NCBI GenBank assembly: GCA_965246935.1 | Contig: CBDFGC010000017.1 | Location: 62,001-126,000 of the forward strand | Length of the DNA: 64,000 nucleotides | Origin: JAZKFT01 sp965246935 | GTDB lineage: Bacteria; Bacteroidota; Bacteroidia; Chitinophagales; Chitinophagaceae | Reading direction: 5' to 3' | In this document: positions 53,708-62,389 of the stretch, piece after piece | Numbering within the stretch: the first letter of the stretch is position 1 | How the letters are laid out: every line of letters begins with the position of its first letter | Position numbers and translations under genes: made by a program | The notes under the pieces: generated by a model | Told to the model about the DNA's origin: nothing | The model's database searches: none | The model's input: the letters and a program-made list of their open reading frames with translations, nothing else

Positions 53708-54157
53708 ATGAACCTGAAATATTTCGTTGTGCTTTGCGCCATCGTATTCGTTAGTGCCATCAAAGCCCAGCCAATTGCCGGCGTGGTACTGCACAAGGAT
53801 AGCCGGATTGATGCGCTGTTGAAAAAGCAGGCCGATATTAATAAGGTAGCAGTGGTAAAAACCAGCAGCGGTAAATACAAAGGGTTCCGGGTAATGGCAC
53901 TGAATACCAACGACCGGGAACTGGCTTATAAAACAAAAGCCCAGTTGCTCAGCCGCTTTCCTGAATACTCCGTTTACATGAGTTACCAGACACCTTTTTT
54001 TAAACTAAAGATTGGTGATTTTGTAAAGAAAGAAGATGCCGAAGACTTACGGAAGCAGTTAAGCATGATGATTAAACAAGGCATTTACATCGTACCCGAT
54101 GTTGTGATTCTAAAGCCGGATGATGTAGAAAGACTGATGAATGACGAGAAAAATTAA
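53708..54157 (+). CDS. Exported SPOR-like domain protein, copy 1
   Basis: ATG 53,708 gives 149 residues with signal peptide (YFVVLCAIVFVSAIKAQ). The C-terminal half (GFRVMALNTNDRELAYKTKA; VYMSYQTPFFKLKIGDF; DAEDLRKQL) follows the SPOR pattern, a domain that binds glycan strands lacking stem peptides at the septum. It probably acts in the periplasm at division sites. A paralogue follows directly. Confidence 0.75.
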   Translation: MNLKYFVVLCAIVFVSAIKAQPIAGVVLHKDSRIDALLKKQADINKVAVVKTSSGKYKGFRVMALNTNDRELAYKTKAQLLSRFPEYSVYMSYQTPFFKLKIGDFVKKEDAEDLRKQLSMMIKQGIYIVPDVVILKPDDVERLMNDEKN

Positions 54158-54565
54158 ATGAAAGTAATCCCCTTATTTATTACTGTCTTCCTGTTTGCAT
54201 CCGCTATATACAGCCATGCACAAAACCAGTTTGTTGTACATGAAGATATACGGGTTCAACGGCTTGTCAAATTGAGAGATGCTGTTATTGTTTGCTTTCC
54301 CCTTACAAACAAAGTAACAGGTTACCGCATTCTGGTAAGTACAACCAATAACCGGGATGCAGCATATCAGTTGAAACACCAATTGCAGGAGCATTACACA
54401 GGACACAACGTTTATATGAGCTATCAGACTCCCTTCTTTACACTAAAAATTGGTGATTTTCTTAAAAGAGATGATGCTGAAGACTTACAAGAGCAGGTAA
54501 GCAGGATGATTAAACAAGCCGCTTATATTGTGCCTGATAGGGTGATTCTGAAGCCGACGATGTAG
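54158..54565 (+). CDS. Exported SPOR-like domain protein, copy 2, C-terminus truncated by frameshift
   Basis: 135 residues, directly after copy 1 (stop then ATG with no spacer). Signal peptide (IPLFITVFLFASAIYSHAQ). It matches copy 1 through VYMSYQTPFF and IVPDRVILKP. There copy 1 continues DDVERLMNDEKN, while copy 2 has lost one base (AAGCCGACG in place of AAGCCGGACG), which gives KPTM and a stop; restoring the base gives DDVERVMKKDK to 54,591. The domain itself is complete, so function may be kept. Confidence 0.75.
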   Translation: MKVIPLFITVFLFASAIYSHAQNQFVVHEDIRVQRLVKLRDAVIVCFPLTNKVTGYRILVSTTNNRDAAYQLKHQLQEHYTGHNVYMSYQTPFFTLKIGDFLKRDDAEDLQEQVSRMIKQAAYIVPDRVILKPTM

Positions 54566-54751
54566 AAAGAGTGATGAAAAAAGATAAATAAAGGGGTTAT
54601 TTATGCTTTTAAACCCGATGTTGTTTTTTAATGGCAAAACAGCGGACTTCCCTGCTTTTTGAAGCTTATTTGTTTTTGCTATTCAACATTCCGAAGGCCT
54701 TTTATTAACCCATCAAACAGCCATAGCCCCAAGTAAGAGTGATCCAATTAT

Positions 54752-55873
54752 ATGACAACCAGAAAAAAAATTGTAACCATCGTAGGCGCCCGGCCGCAAT
54801 TTGTAAAGGCGGCTGCCTTATCCAGGGAAATTGGTAAATACCCGCAACTGGAGGAAAAAATTATCCATACCGGCCAGCACTTTGACGACAGCATGAGCAA
54901 GGTGTTTTTTGAGGAGATGGATATTCCTGAGCCACATTATCGTTTCCATATCAACTCCATGAGCCATGGCGCTATGACGGGCACCATGCTGATTGAAATA
55001 GAAAAAGTACTCGTTGCCGAAAATCCCGACCTGGTGCTGCTGTACGGCGATACCAACAGCACGCTGGCCGGCGTACTGGCTGCCCGCAAGCTGAATTGTA
55101 AGATTGCACATGTGGAGAGCGGCCTTCGCTTTTTCGATAATACCATGCCGGAAGAAACAAACCGCCTGGTGGCCGACCGGCTGAGCGACATCCTCTTTTG
55201 CCCTACGCAAGCCGCCATAGATAACCTGGTAAAAGAAGGATTTGAGCACTTTGGGATAGATATTGTACGCACCGGCGATATTATGTGCGATACCGTTTTG
55301 TATTACCGGGAAAAAATGTACCGGCAAACCTTTCCCGAACTGGATGCCGCCATTAATAATGAGCCATTCGCCTTGCTTACCTGCCACCGGGAAAATAGTA
55401 CCCGTGAAGAGTACCTTCCCATTATTGTACATGCAATCAACCACATTGCAGCTACTACAAAAGTGATTTTCCCGGTTCATCCGCGTACCCGCAAAAAAGC
55501 AGAAGCCCTGAACCTGCTGTTTCACCGGAATGTGATAATGACAGACCCGCTGGGATATTTTTCGATCTTATACCTGCTCCACAAATGCAGCCATGTAATT
55601 ACCGATAGTGGCGGCCTGCAAAAAGAGGCCTACCTCATGGGCCGTAAAAGCCTGTTTTTACACCCCAACACCTCCTGGGTGGAGTTAGTGGAAAACCACT
55701 TTGTTACCTGCACTTCTTTAAATGAAACAGAGATTGCAATACAATACAAAGCGATGCTGAATGCCAAACCCGATTTCAGTATTAGCCTCTACGGAGATGG
55801 TACCACGGCTACCACCATTACACAATATATTTGCCGCTACCTAAACCTGCCCGATACATGTTCAACGGAATAA
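54752..55873 (+). CDS. UDP-N-acetylglucosamine 2-epimerase-like (WecB/WbpI family)
   Basis: The protein has 373 residues. Family motifs are visible: VGARPQFVKAAAL, HTGQHFDDSMS, YGDTNSTLAGVLAA, HVESGLRFF and EETNRLVADRLSD, and the C-terminal TDSGGLQKEAY. It epimerises UDP-GlcNAc or, in the context of the operon, UDP-GlcNAc3NAcA at C2 to give the Man configuration. It is the first gene of the polysaccharide operon. Confidence 0.9.
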   Translation: MTTRKKIVTIVGARPQFVKAAALSREIGKYPQLEEKIIHTGQHFDDSMSKVFFEEMDIPEPHYRFHINSMSHGAMTGTMLIEIEKVLVAENPDLVLLYGDTNSTLAGVLAARKLNCKIAHVESGLRFFDNTMPEETNRLVADRLSDILFCPTQAAIDNLVKEGFEHFGIDIVRTGDIMCDTVLYYREKMYRQTFPELDAAINNEPFALLTCHRENSTREEYLPIIVHAINHIAATTKVIFPVHPRTRKKAEALNLLFHRNVIMTDPLGYFSILYLLHKCSHVITDSGGLQKEAYLMGRKSLFLHPNTSWVELVENHFVTCTSLNETEIAIQYKAMLNAKPDFSISLYGDGTTATTITQYICRYLNLPDTCSTE

Positions 55874-56496
55874 GCAAGTGCCTGGTGCTGGCGCCACATA
55901 CCGATGATGGTGAGTTGGGGGCTGGTGGGACTATTGTAAAATTGCTGGAACAACAGGTAGAAGTTCACTATGCTGCATTCAGCACTGGTGAGGAAAGCCT
56001 GGCTGAATTGGGTCTGCCCCTTGATCAGACCAGGCGGGAAGTAAAAAATGCGACGTTGAAACTGGGCATACCGGTGGAAAACCTGCACATTTTTAACCAC
56101 CCGGTACGTAAGCTGAATTATGTGCGGCAGGAGATACTGGATATTTTAGTGCAACTAAAAAAAGAGATAGCCCCCGACCTGGTGCTGATGCCTTGCCTAA
56201 GGGATATTCATCAGGATCACACAACGGTGGCAGTAGAGGGTCTCCGGGCATTTAAGCAGACCACCATGTTAGGTTACGAACTTATCTGGAATAATCTGCA
56301 GTTCAATACCCAGTGTTTTATGAAGTTAGAAACACACCATGTAGAGAAAAAGCTGGAAGCCTGCATTGAGTACGAGTCGCAACGCTTCCGGGGATATATG
56401 AACCGGGAGTTCATTTTTTCCCTGGCCCGTACCAGGGGCGTACAGATTGGCGCCCAGTATGCCGAAGCGTTTGAAGTGGTTCGGTGGGTTATGTGA
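55858..56496 (+). CDS. PIG-L/LmbE family deacetylase
   Basis: ATG 55,858 overlaps the 2-epimerase by 16 bp; 212 residues. The zinc site is visible as APHTDDGELGAGGT (the PHxDDE motif with T for P/A) and HQDHTTV. Members remove an N-acetyl group from GlcNAc-like sugars. In this operon it may act on a sugar nucleotide or lipid-linked sugar that is then re-acylated by a later acyltransferase. Confidence 0.85.
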   Translation: MFNGISKCLVLAPHTDDGELGAGGTIVKLLEQQVEVHYAAFSTGEESLAELGLPLDQTRREVKNATLKLGIPVENLHIFNHPVRKLNYVRQEILDILVQLKKEIAPDLVLMPCLRDIHQDHTTVAVEGLRAFKQTTMLGYELIWNNLQFNTQCFMKLETHHVEKKLEACIEYESQRFRGYMNREFIFSLARTRGVQIGAQYAEAFEVVRWVM

Positions 56497-56502
56497 GAAC
56501 CG

Positions 56503-56678
56503 AATGTGCAAATGTGACAATTAGCAAATGTGCAAATGGTTCTTCAATCTTGATCTTCAAACTTTGTTCTTAAATTTCCTTGGTTTTATTCATTCTAAAA
56601 TTGATGATTAGCTGATTACAGATTAGCAAACCGGCTTTCCGCCATTTGCATATTTGCTAATTGTCACATTTGCACATT
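56503..56678. repeat. 37-bp inverted-repeat spacer in the polysaccharide operon
   Basis: Arms 56,503-56,539 and 56,642-56,678 match at 36 of 37 positions, built from AATGTGCAAATGTGACAATT and AGCAAAT words. The 102-bp loop has no gene. The left arm starts 6 bp after the deacetylase stop and the right arm ends 8 bp before the next start codon. Confidence 0.85.
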
Positions 56679-56686
56679 TTGCCTTT

Positions 56687-57577
56687 ATGCCTTCCCTTTC
56701 CGATTTAAAAAAAGTTGTACAGCCATTACAATGCAAAGGGGCTGAGGCGGCAACATTCAGCAGGGTCATTCCTTTTGATATAAATAATGCAGCGGCAGAT
56801 GTGCTGATGTGGGTAGGTCGGGGTAAAAACGATCTGATCAGCCAGGTAGAAGCGGGTATTGTATTGTGTGAGCCATCCGAAAATTTACCGGAAAATCAGC
56901 AGGTTAGCCTGGTAATAGTACCAAATGCAAGGGCTGCTTTCCGGCAGGTGCTGGAGGCGTTTTTTACAAAAGAAAAGCTGGCTGGCATTCACCCCACGGC
57001 CATTATCCATCAGGAGGTGGTGCTACCGGGCGATTGTTATATAGGTGCTTACACCGTAATTGAAGAAGGTTGTAGCATCGGTAAGGGTGTCCGGATTAGC
57101 CATCATTCGGTGATTAGCAGCCATACGATACTGGAAGACGATGTATTAATTGGCACCCATTGCAGCATTGGCGGCGATGGATTCGGGTATGAAAAAGATG
57201 AGGCCGGCCACTACCGGCAAATACCGCATATTGGCTATGTACACATTCAGAAAGGGGTAGATATTGGCAACCAGGTATGTATAGACCGGGGCACGTTAGG
57301 GCCGACTACAATAGGTGAATATTGCCGGATAGACAACTTGGTTCACATAGCGCACAATGTACAAATAGGAAGAGATACCCTGGTAATAGCACAGGCCATG
57401 ATAGCCGGCAGTTGTGAAATAGGAAATAATGTTTGGATAGCGCCCTGTGCTGCTATTCTAAATAAAATAAAAGTTGCAGATGGCGCTACAATAGGAATGG
57501 GGGCAATGGTTTTCAGAGATGTAGAGGCCGGAGAAACCGTAATGGGAAACCCTGCCCGGGTAACGAAAATATTATAA
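56687..57577 (+). CDS. LpxD-like sugar N-acyltransferase
   Basis: ATG 56,687 gives 296 residues. Like LpxD it has an N-terminal segment and a left-handed beta-helix with GGDGFGYEKDEAG, CIDRGTLGPTTIG and the catalytic His in NLVHIAHNVQIG. Located among sugar genes behind a deacetylase, it probably acylates an amino sugar of the surface polysaccharide rather than lipid A. Paralogue of the gene at 34,825. Confidence 0.75.
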   Translation: MPSLSDLKKVVQPLQCKGAEAATFSRVIPFDINNAAADVLMWVGRGKNDLISQVEAGIVLCEPSENLPENQQVSLVIVPNARAAFRQVLEAFFTKEKLAGIHPTAIIHQEVVLPGDCYIGAYTVIEEGCSIGKGVRISHHSVISSHTILEDDVLIGTHCSIGGDGFGYEKDEAGHYRQIPHIGYVHIQKGVDIGNQVCIDRGTLGPTTIGEYCRIDNLVHIAHNVQIGRDTLVIAQAMIAGSCEIGNNVWIAPCAAILNKIKVADGATIGMGAMVFRDVEAGETVMGNPARVTKIL

Positions 57578-57584
57578 TGAATAT

Positions 57585-57643
57585 AGGACGACATCGCTTG
57601 CATCGGGCTCTGTTTGTAACGAATGTAAGGGCGATGCCGTCCT
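57585..57643. repeat. GGACGGCATC hairpin, copy D
   Basis: AGGACGACATCGC pairs with GCGATGCCGTCCT (one mismatch). It lies right after the acyltransferase gene. It may act as an internal terminator in the operon. Confidence 0.65.
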
Positions 57644-57671
57644 TTAAAGCGCATTACCGGACATGGTATGA

Positions 57672-57766
57672 ATTCCGTAATTATGGTTCTTTTGGCTCAG
57701 CCGATACGAACCATATTTGCAAATTGCCGCAATGCCAACATTCCGGTTCGTGAGATACGAACCACG
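57672..57766. repeat. MITE-like palindromic element, copy 3 (diverged)
   Basis: Two hairpins: ATGGTTC ... ACGAACCAT and CCGGTTCGTGAGATACGAACC. The words GGTTCGTGAGATACGAACC and CACGG match the elements at 5,903 and 6,026. The gap between genes here is about 270 bp. Confidence 0.5.
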
Positions 57767-57849
57767 GCGATAGTGCGATAACAAAATCGTTGTAGGGGCA
57801 GACCTCGTTGGGGCAGACCTATGTGCCTGCCCTGACTTCGCAATCAATT

Positions 57850-59085
57850 ATGAAGCAAAAAGTAATCTGGTGTATTTCAAAATATGCATTGCCTCCCAGC
57901 TTAGGGGCACAGGCCCGGCTGTTTTTTTTAAGTGATGAATTTAGTAAAAGGGGTTATAAAAGTTACGTGATTACCTCCTCCACCAACCACCTGACCCGGG
58001 ATCTGCCCCGGCAGGTGCAAAATGTGCATGTACATAAAGTAGGGCTCAGTGATGGTGTTTTTTTAAAAGGTATCCGTATTGGTTCTTCTGTTTCTTTTAA
58101 ACGGGTGGTATCCTGGCTGGTATTCGAATGGCGGCTCATTAACCTGATCCTGTTCCGGAAAAACCAGATTGATAGGCCGGATGCTATTATCGTATCATCC
58201 CTTTCTTTAGTCACTGTACTCAACGGCTACCTGGCCAAAAGATTATTTAAAGCCAGGTTCATTTTCGAGGTGCGGGATATATGGCCGCTTTCTGCTATAT
58301 CCGTAACCGGTTTTTCAAAACGCAACCCCTTTATCATGCTGTTGCGGATGATGGAAAAATTCGGTTACCGCCATGCAGATGAAATTACTTCGCCAATTCC
58401 GAATGTAAAAGAACATATTGCAGAAAGTATTAGACAGCCTTTCCGGTTTACCTATATCCCACAAGGTTTTGATCCGGCTTTTATGAGCAAACAGGATAAG
58501 CTGCTGCCCGGGTTTAGGGAAAAATATATACCGGAGGGAAAGTTTATTGTGGGGTATATTGGCAACATTGTAACCGCCTACAACCTGGATATGATGATCC
58601 GGTGTGCCCGCCTGCTGGAAAAGCAACATGCCGACATTCATTTTTTAATATTAGGCGATGGTACTTATAAGCCTACACTCATGGAAAAAGCAAAAGACCT
58701 TCAAAACATTACTTTTATTCCAAGAATACCTAAATCAGAAGTGCAGGATTTTCTTTCTTACTGCCATATCACCACTAACTTTTTCTTACCGGAAAAAGCT
58801 TTCCGCTTTGGTATATCACCACAAAAACTGGTAGATTATATGTATGCATCCAAGCCGGTGCTGATGTCGTTTACCGGTTACCGGAGTATTGTGGAAGATG
58901 CCGGTTGCGGACGTACCGTACCTGCCGACGATACGGAAGCATTCAACCGGGAACTGTTGTACCTGAAAGGACTACCGGAAGCAGCATTAGGGGCAATGGG
59001 GGCAAGGGGTAAAGAATTTTTGATCAACCGGCTGGCATGGAGTAGCCTTGCCAGCCAATATATCCAGTTATTTCAATCCACATGA
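57850..59085 (+). CDS. GT4 family glycosyltransferase (WbuB-like)
   Basis: ATG 57,850 gives 411 residues. N-terminal GARLFFLS-like sugar-acceptor part, FEVRDIWPLSAIS as in WbuB-like enzymes, then a C-terminal donor-binding half (IGNIVTAYNLDMM; FRFGISPQKLVDYMYASKPVL). It transfers a sugar to the growing lipid-linked glycan. The next gene overlaps by 4 bp. Confidence 0.88.
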   Translation: MKQKVIWCISKYALPPSLGAQARLFFLSDEFSKRGYKSYVITSSTNHLTRDLPRQVQNVHVHKVGLSDGVFLKGIRIGSSVSFKRVVSWLVFEWRLINLILFRKNQIDRPDAIIVSSLSLVTVLNGYLAKRLFKARFIFEVRDIWPLSAISVTGFSKRNPFIMLLRMMEKFGYRHADEITSPIPNVKEHIAESIRQPFRFTYIPQGFDPAFMSKQDKLLPGFREKYIPEGKFIVGYIGNIVTAYNLDMMIRCARLLEKQHADIHFLILGDGTYKPTLMEKAKDLQNITFIPRIPKSEVQDFLSYCHITTNFFLPEKAFRFGISPQKLVDYMYASKPVLMSFTGYRSIVEDAGCGRTVPADDTEAFNRELLYLKGLPEAALGAMGARGKEFLINRLAWSSLASQYIQLFQST

Positions 59086-60107
59086 TTAACCCGAATATCA
59101 GCTTTGCCATAGCAGGCTTTGGCCACATTGGCCGCAAGCATGCCACCATCATTACGCATCATCCTAATTGCCACCTGGTTGCCATTATTGACACTAATCC
59201 TGCTGTACAGCAACAGGAGTTGTATCCGCAGGGCGTACCTTTCTTTGCTTCGATGGAAGAATATGTGGCATCGGGCATTAAAACCGATGTGGTAAATATT
59301 GCAACGCCAAACGGTTACCATTGTAAGCATACGCTGGCAGCCCTGCGCAACCACAGCCATGTAGTGCTGGAAAAACCGATGGGTATTTCGAGAGCGGAAT
59401 GTGAGGAAATTATTTACACGGCCCTGCAGTTTAGCCGGCAGATTTTTGTGGTAAAGCAAAACCGTTACAGCCCGCCGGTGCGGTGGATGAAGGAAGTAGT
59501 AAGTGCGGAACGGATCGGCGATATTGTAAATGTTCAGATTAACTGCTACTGGAACCGGGACGACCGCTATTACCTGCCCGGCGGGTGGCGGGGAACCTTA
59601 CAACTGGACGGCGGTACCCTCTATACACAGTTTAGTCATTTTATTGATATTATGTACTGGGTATTTGGCGATATTACCAATATACAGGCAAGGTTTGCCA
59701 ATGCCGTTCATCAGCATTCCATTGAATTTGAAGATACCGGGCTAATTCAGTTCGACTTTATACGGGGTGGTTTTGGCTGCATCAATTACAGTACCGCCGT
59801 TTGGGATAAAAACCAGGAAAGCAGCATTACAGTAATCGGAACCAAAGGCAGTTTTAAAATAGGCGGCCAGTACATGAACGAAGTAGAGTACTGCCATATT
59901 AAAGATTATACCATGCCCCAACTGCTGCCTACTAATCCGCCGAACGACTATGGCCCGTTTAAAGGCAGTGCTGCTAATCATCATTACATTATAGACAATG
60001 TAGTGAAAACGCTGAATGGTACCGAGCAAATAGGTACCAACGCACTGGAGGGTATGAAGGTGGTGGACATGATTGAACGGATTTACCGGTTAAAAAAAAC
60101 AGTTTAA
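59082..60107 (+). CDS. Gfo/Idh/MocA oxidoreductase (WlbA/WbpB-like)
   Basis: The protein has 341 residues. NAD-binding start ISFAIAGFGHIGRKHATII, VVLEKPMG with the conserved Lys, and a C-terminal domain with LDGGTLYTQFSHFIDIM. WlbA/WbpB enzymes oxidise UDP-GlcNAcA at C3 before an aminotransferase step. With the 2-epimerase and the acetyltransferase at 60,351 it indicates a 2,3-diacetamido uronic acid. It overlaps the upstream gene by 4 bp. Confidence 0.85.
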   Translation: MINPNISFAIAGFGHIGRKHATIITHHPNCHLVAIIDTNPAVQQQELYPQGVPFFASMEEYVASGIKTDVVNIATPNGYHCKHTLAALRNHSHVVLEKPMGISRAECEEIIYTALQFSRQIFVVKQNRYSPPVRWMKEVVSAERIGDIVNVQINCYWNRDDRYYLPGGWRGTLQLDGGTLYTQFSHFIDIMYWVFGDITNIQARFANAVHQHSIEFEDTGLIQFDFIRGGFGCINYSTAVWDKNQESSITVIGTKGSFKIGGQYMNEVEYCHIKDYTMPQLLPTNPPNDYGPFKGSAANHHYIIDNVVKTLNGTEQIGTNALEGMKVVDMIERIYRLKKTV

Positions 60108-60344
60108 AGTTCAAAGTTTAAGGTTTAAAGTTCTGCTGATTGAACGGCATAACATTTTTCGATCTTTCTTCACCTTAAAATTTGATTCTTTACCCCTTTA
60201 TCCTTCATTCTGAAAGCTGGATTTTAAATCCTAAATTTTTTAAGTTTCAACTTTTGCCTTACCTGCGTTCCGAATTAATTAGTGGTACCGCTTTTCCGAA
60301 CCTTGAACCTTGAACTTTAAACTTTGAACCTTAAACTTTAAACT
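60101..60344. repeat. Inverted-repeat spacer (AGTTTAAAGTTC words)
   Basis: Arms 60,101-60,133 and 60,312-60,344 pair at 29 of 33 positions, built from AAAGTTTAAGGTT-like words. The left arm contains the stop codon of the oxidoreductase, the right arm ends 6 bp before the next ATG. The loop of 178 bp has no gene. Confidence 0.75.
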
Positions 60345-60350
60345 TCTAAA

Positions 60351-60938
60351 ATGGAAAACGACTATTTTGCCCACCCCACAGCTGTAATTGATGAAGGTGC
60401 ACAGATTGGAAAAGGAACTAAAATCTGGCACTTTTGCCATATTATGACCGGCGCCGTTATTGGTGAAGGGTGTACCCTGGGGCAAAATATTGTGGTGGCC
60501 GGCGATACTACCATCGGAAACAATTGTAAGATCCAGGTAAATATTCTTATCTGCTCCGGGGTACATTTGGCCAACGATGTGTTTTGCGGACCAGGGGTGG
60601 TATTTACCAATGTTGTCAATCCCCGCAGTACGGTGAACCGCCGCAACCAGTACGTAAAAACCCAGGTGGGTAACGGGGCAACCATTGGCGCAAATGCAAC
60701 CATTGTTTGCGGCCACCCTATTGGAAAATTTGCTTTTATTGGCGCAGGCACGGTGGTAACGAAGGATGTTCCGGATTATGCACTGGTAGTGGGCAACCCT
60801 GCCAGGCAGTTGGGGTGGATGAGTGAATTTGGCCACCGGCTTCTTTTTAATGATGACGGAGTAGCTATCTGCGCTGAAAGCAACGAAACTTACCAACTGC
60901 AAAATGGTATCGTCGCCAAAATAAGTGAACAAGGCTAA
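60351..60938 (+). CDS. Hexapeptide N-acetyltransferase (WlbB/WbpD-like)
   Basis: The protein has 195 residues of hexapeptide repeats (VIDEGAQIGKGTKIWHF; IGEGCTLGQNIVVAG; VCGHPIGKFAFIGAG) forming a left-handed beta-helix. It resembles WlbB/WbpD, which acetylate the 3-amino group of UDP-GlcNAc3NA. The preceding spacer has an inverted repeat up to 6 bp before the start codon. Confidence 0.82.
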   Translation: MENDYFAHPTAVIDEGAQIGKGTKIWHFCHIMTGAVIGEGCTLGQNIVVAGDTTIGNNCKIQVNILICSGVHLANDVFCGPGVVFTNVVNPRSTVNRRNQYVKTQVGNGATIGANATIVCGHPIGKFAFIGAGTVVTKDVPDYALVVGNPARQLGWMSEFGHRLLFNDDGVAICAESNETYQLQNGIVAKISEQG

Positions 60939-61090
60939 TCAGATTATCAATTAAATGATCAGATGAATGAACAGGTATTATATGGTTCGTACGTCCATTA
61001 CTGCAATGATTAAAATTTACGTAGCTGATAGTGTCTTATTCCAAAAATTATAACCCGCATAATTTCCAGGTAAAAAACGAAACCCATCTT

Positions 61091-62371
61091 ATGAGCCATA
61101 CCGGGAAAAATATCTGGATCATTAACCAGTTTGCAGGTACCCCGGAATCGGGTTGGGGCGAACGACATTATTACCTGAGCCAGTACTGGATTAAACAAGG
61201 GTATAGCGTACAGATTATCTCAGGCTCTTTTAATCATGTATTCAATAAATTTCCGGCAACCGATGGTAAATACACATTTGAAGAGAGGGCCGGCATTCAT
61301 TTCTGCTGGGTAAAATCCCCTTCTTACAAGGCGCTGAGCCTGATGCGTTTCTGGAGTATGCTGGTTTTTGCATTCCGCATTTACGGCTTGCCGGTGGATA
61401 AACTGGGGCGGCCGGATATTATACTGGTATCTTCCATGCCCATTTTTCCGATACTACCGGCCTACCGGCTAAAGCGCAAGCTGAATGCCCGCCAGCTATT
61501 ATTTGAGGTAAGGGATTTATGGCCGCTTACACCTCGTTATTTAGGCCATTACCATAGCTGGAACCCAATAATCGGGTTGTTGAAATGGTTTGAAAAATTT
61601 GCATACCGCAACGCTGATACCATTGTGGCGCTGATGCCTGATCCGCATGGGTACATCAACCCTATTTCCGGCAACCCTGCCAAGCTACACCATATACCCA
61701 ATGGCATTAACCAGGAGGTATTGGGCAACCCACCTGCAGGTATCAGCAGGCCGGCAGACATCCCCGAAGGTAAATTTGTGGTAGGCTATGCCGGCACCTT
61801 AGGAATCGCCAACGCTATGGAATATTTTATTGAAGCTGCCCGCCTGCTCAAAGACCATCCCCACATCTTTTTTGTTATTATCGGCGACGGTTATTTAAAA
61901 AGCGATCTGCAAAAGCAGGCGGCCACATTATTTAATATTGCCTTTTTGGATAAAGTACCCCGTATGCAGGTACAAACGGTTATTCAGTATTTCGACATTG
62001 GGTTTATATCAAGCCGCAACCTGAGCCTGTACTGCTATGGTGGGGCTGCCAATAAGTTTTTCGATTATATGCTGGCCCGCAAACCTATACTGGCTTCCTA
62101 TGTGGATAACAACGACCCGGTAAAGTTGTCGGGTTGTGGCATGCGGGTGCGGCCCGAAGATCCGGTTGCCATCCGGGATGGCATCTTACGCCTGTACCAC
62201 ATGACTCCGGAAGAAAGGGCAGCCATTGGCGAAAAAGGATACCGGCACCTGATGCTGAAACATGATATAAAAGTACTGGCAGCGCAGTTTATTCATATTT
62301 TTGAAGCGCAGCACGCCGTTCCTGAAGTCGTTGGTTCCAATGCTGCAACGCCCGCCCTGGCACCTGTCTAA
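61091..62371 (+). CDS. GT4 family glycosyltransferase (WbuB-like)
   Basis: ATG 61,091 gives 426 residues; GTG 61,031 would add 20. Signature segments: WIINQFAGTPESGWGERHYY, FEVRDLWPLTPR, GYAGTLGIANAMEYF and YGGAANKFFDYMLARKPIL. Second GT4 of the operon, similar in plan to the one at 57,850 but not a close copy. Transfers another residue of the surface glycan. Confidence 0.88.
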   Translation: MSHTGKNIWIINQFAGTPESGWGERHYYLSQYWIKQGYSVQIISGSFNHVFNKFPATDGKYTFEERAGIHFCWVKSPSYKALSLMRFWSMLVFAFRIYGLPVDKLGRPDIILVSSMPIFPILPAYRLKRKLNARQLLFEVRDLWPLTPRYLGHYHSWNPIIGLLKWFEKFAYRNADTIVALMPDPHGYINPISGNPAKLHHIPNGINQEVLGNPPAGISRPADIPEGKFVVGYAGTLGIANAMEYFIEAARLLKDHPHIFFVIIGDGYLKSDLQKQAATLFNIAFLDKVPRMQVQTVIQYFDIGFISSRNLSLYCYGGAANKFFDYMLARKPILASYVDNNDPVKLSGCGMRVRPEDPVAIRDGILRLYHMTPEERAAIGEKGYRHLMLKHDIKVLAAQFIHIFEAQHAVPEVVGSNAATPALAPV

Positions 62372-62389
62372 ACCTTCCAATACAATCGT

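Noticed and set aside
54818..55525. 235-codon minus-strand frame opposite the 2-epimerase gene
   Set aside because: Shadow of a clearly conserved gene.
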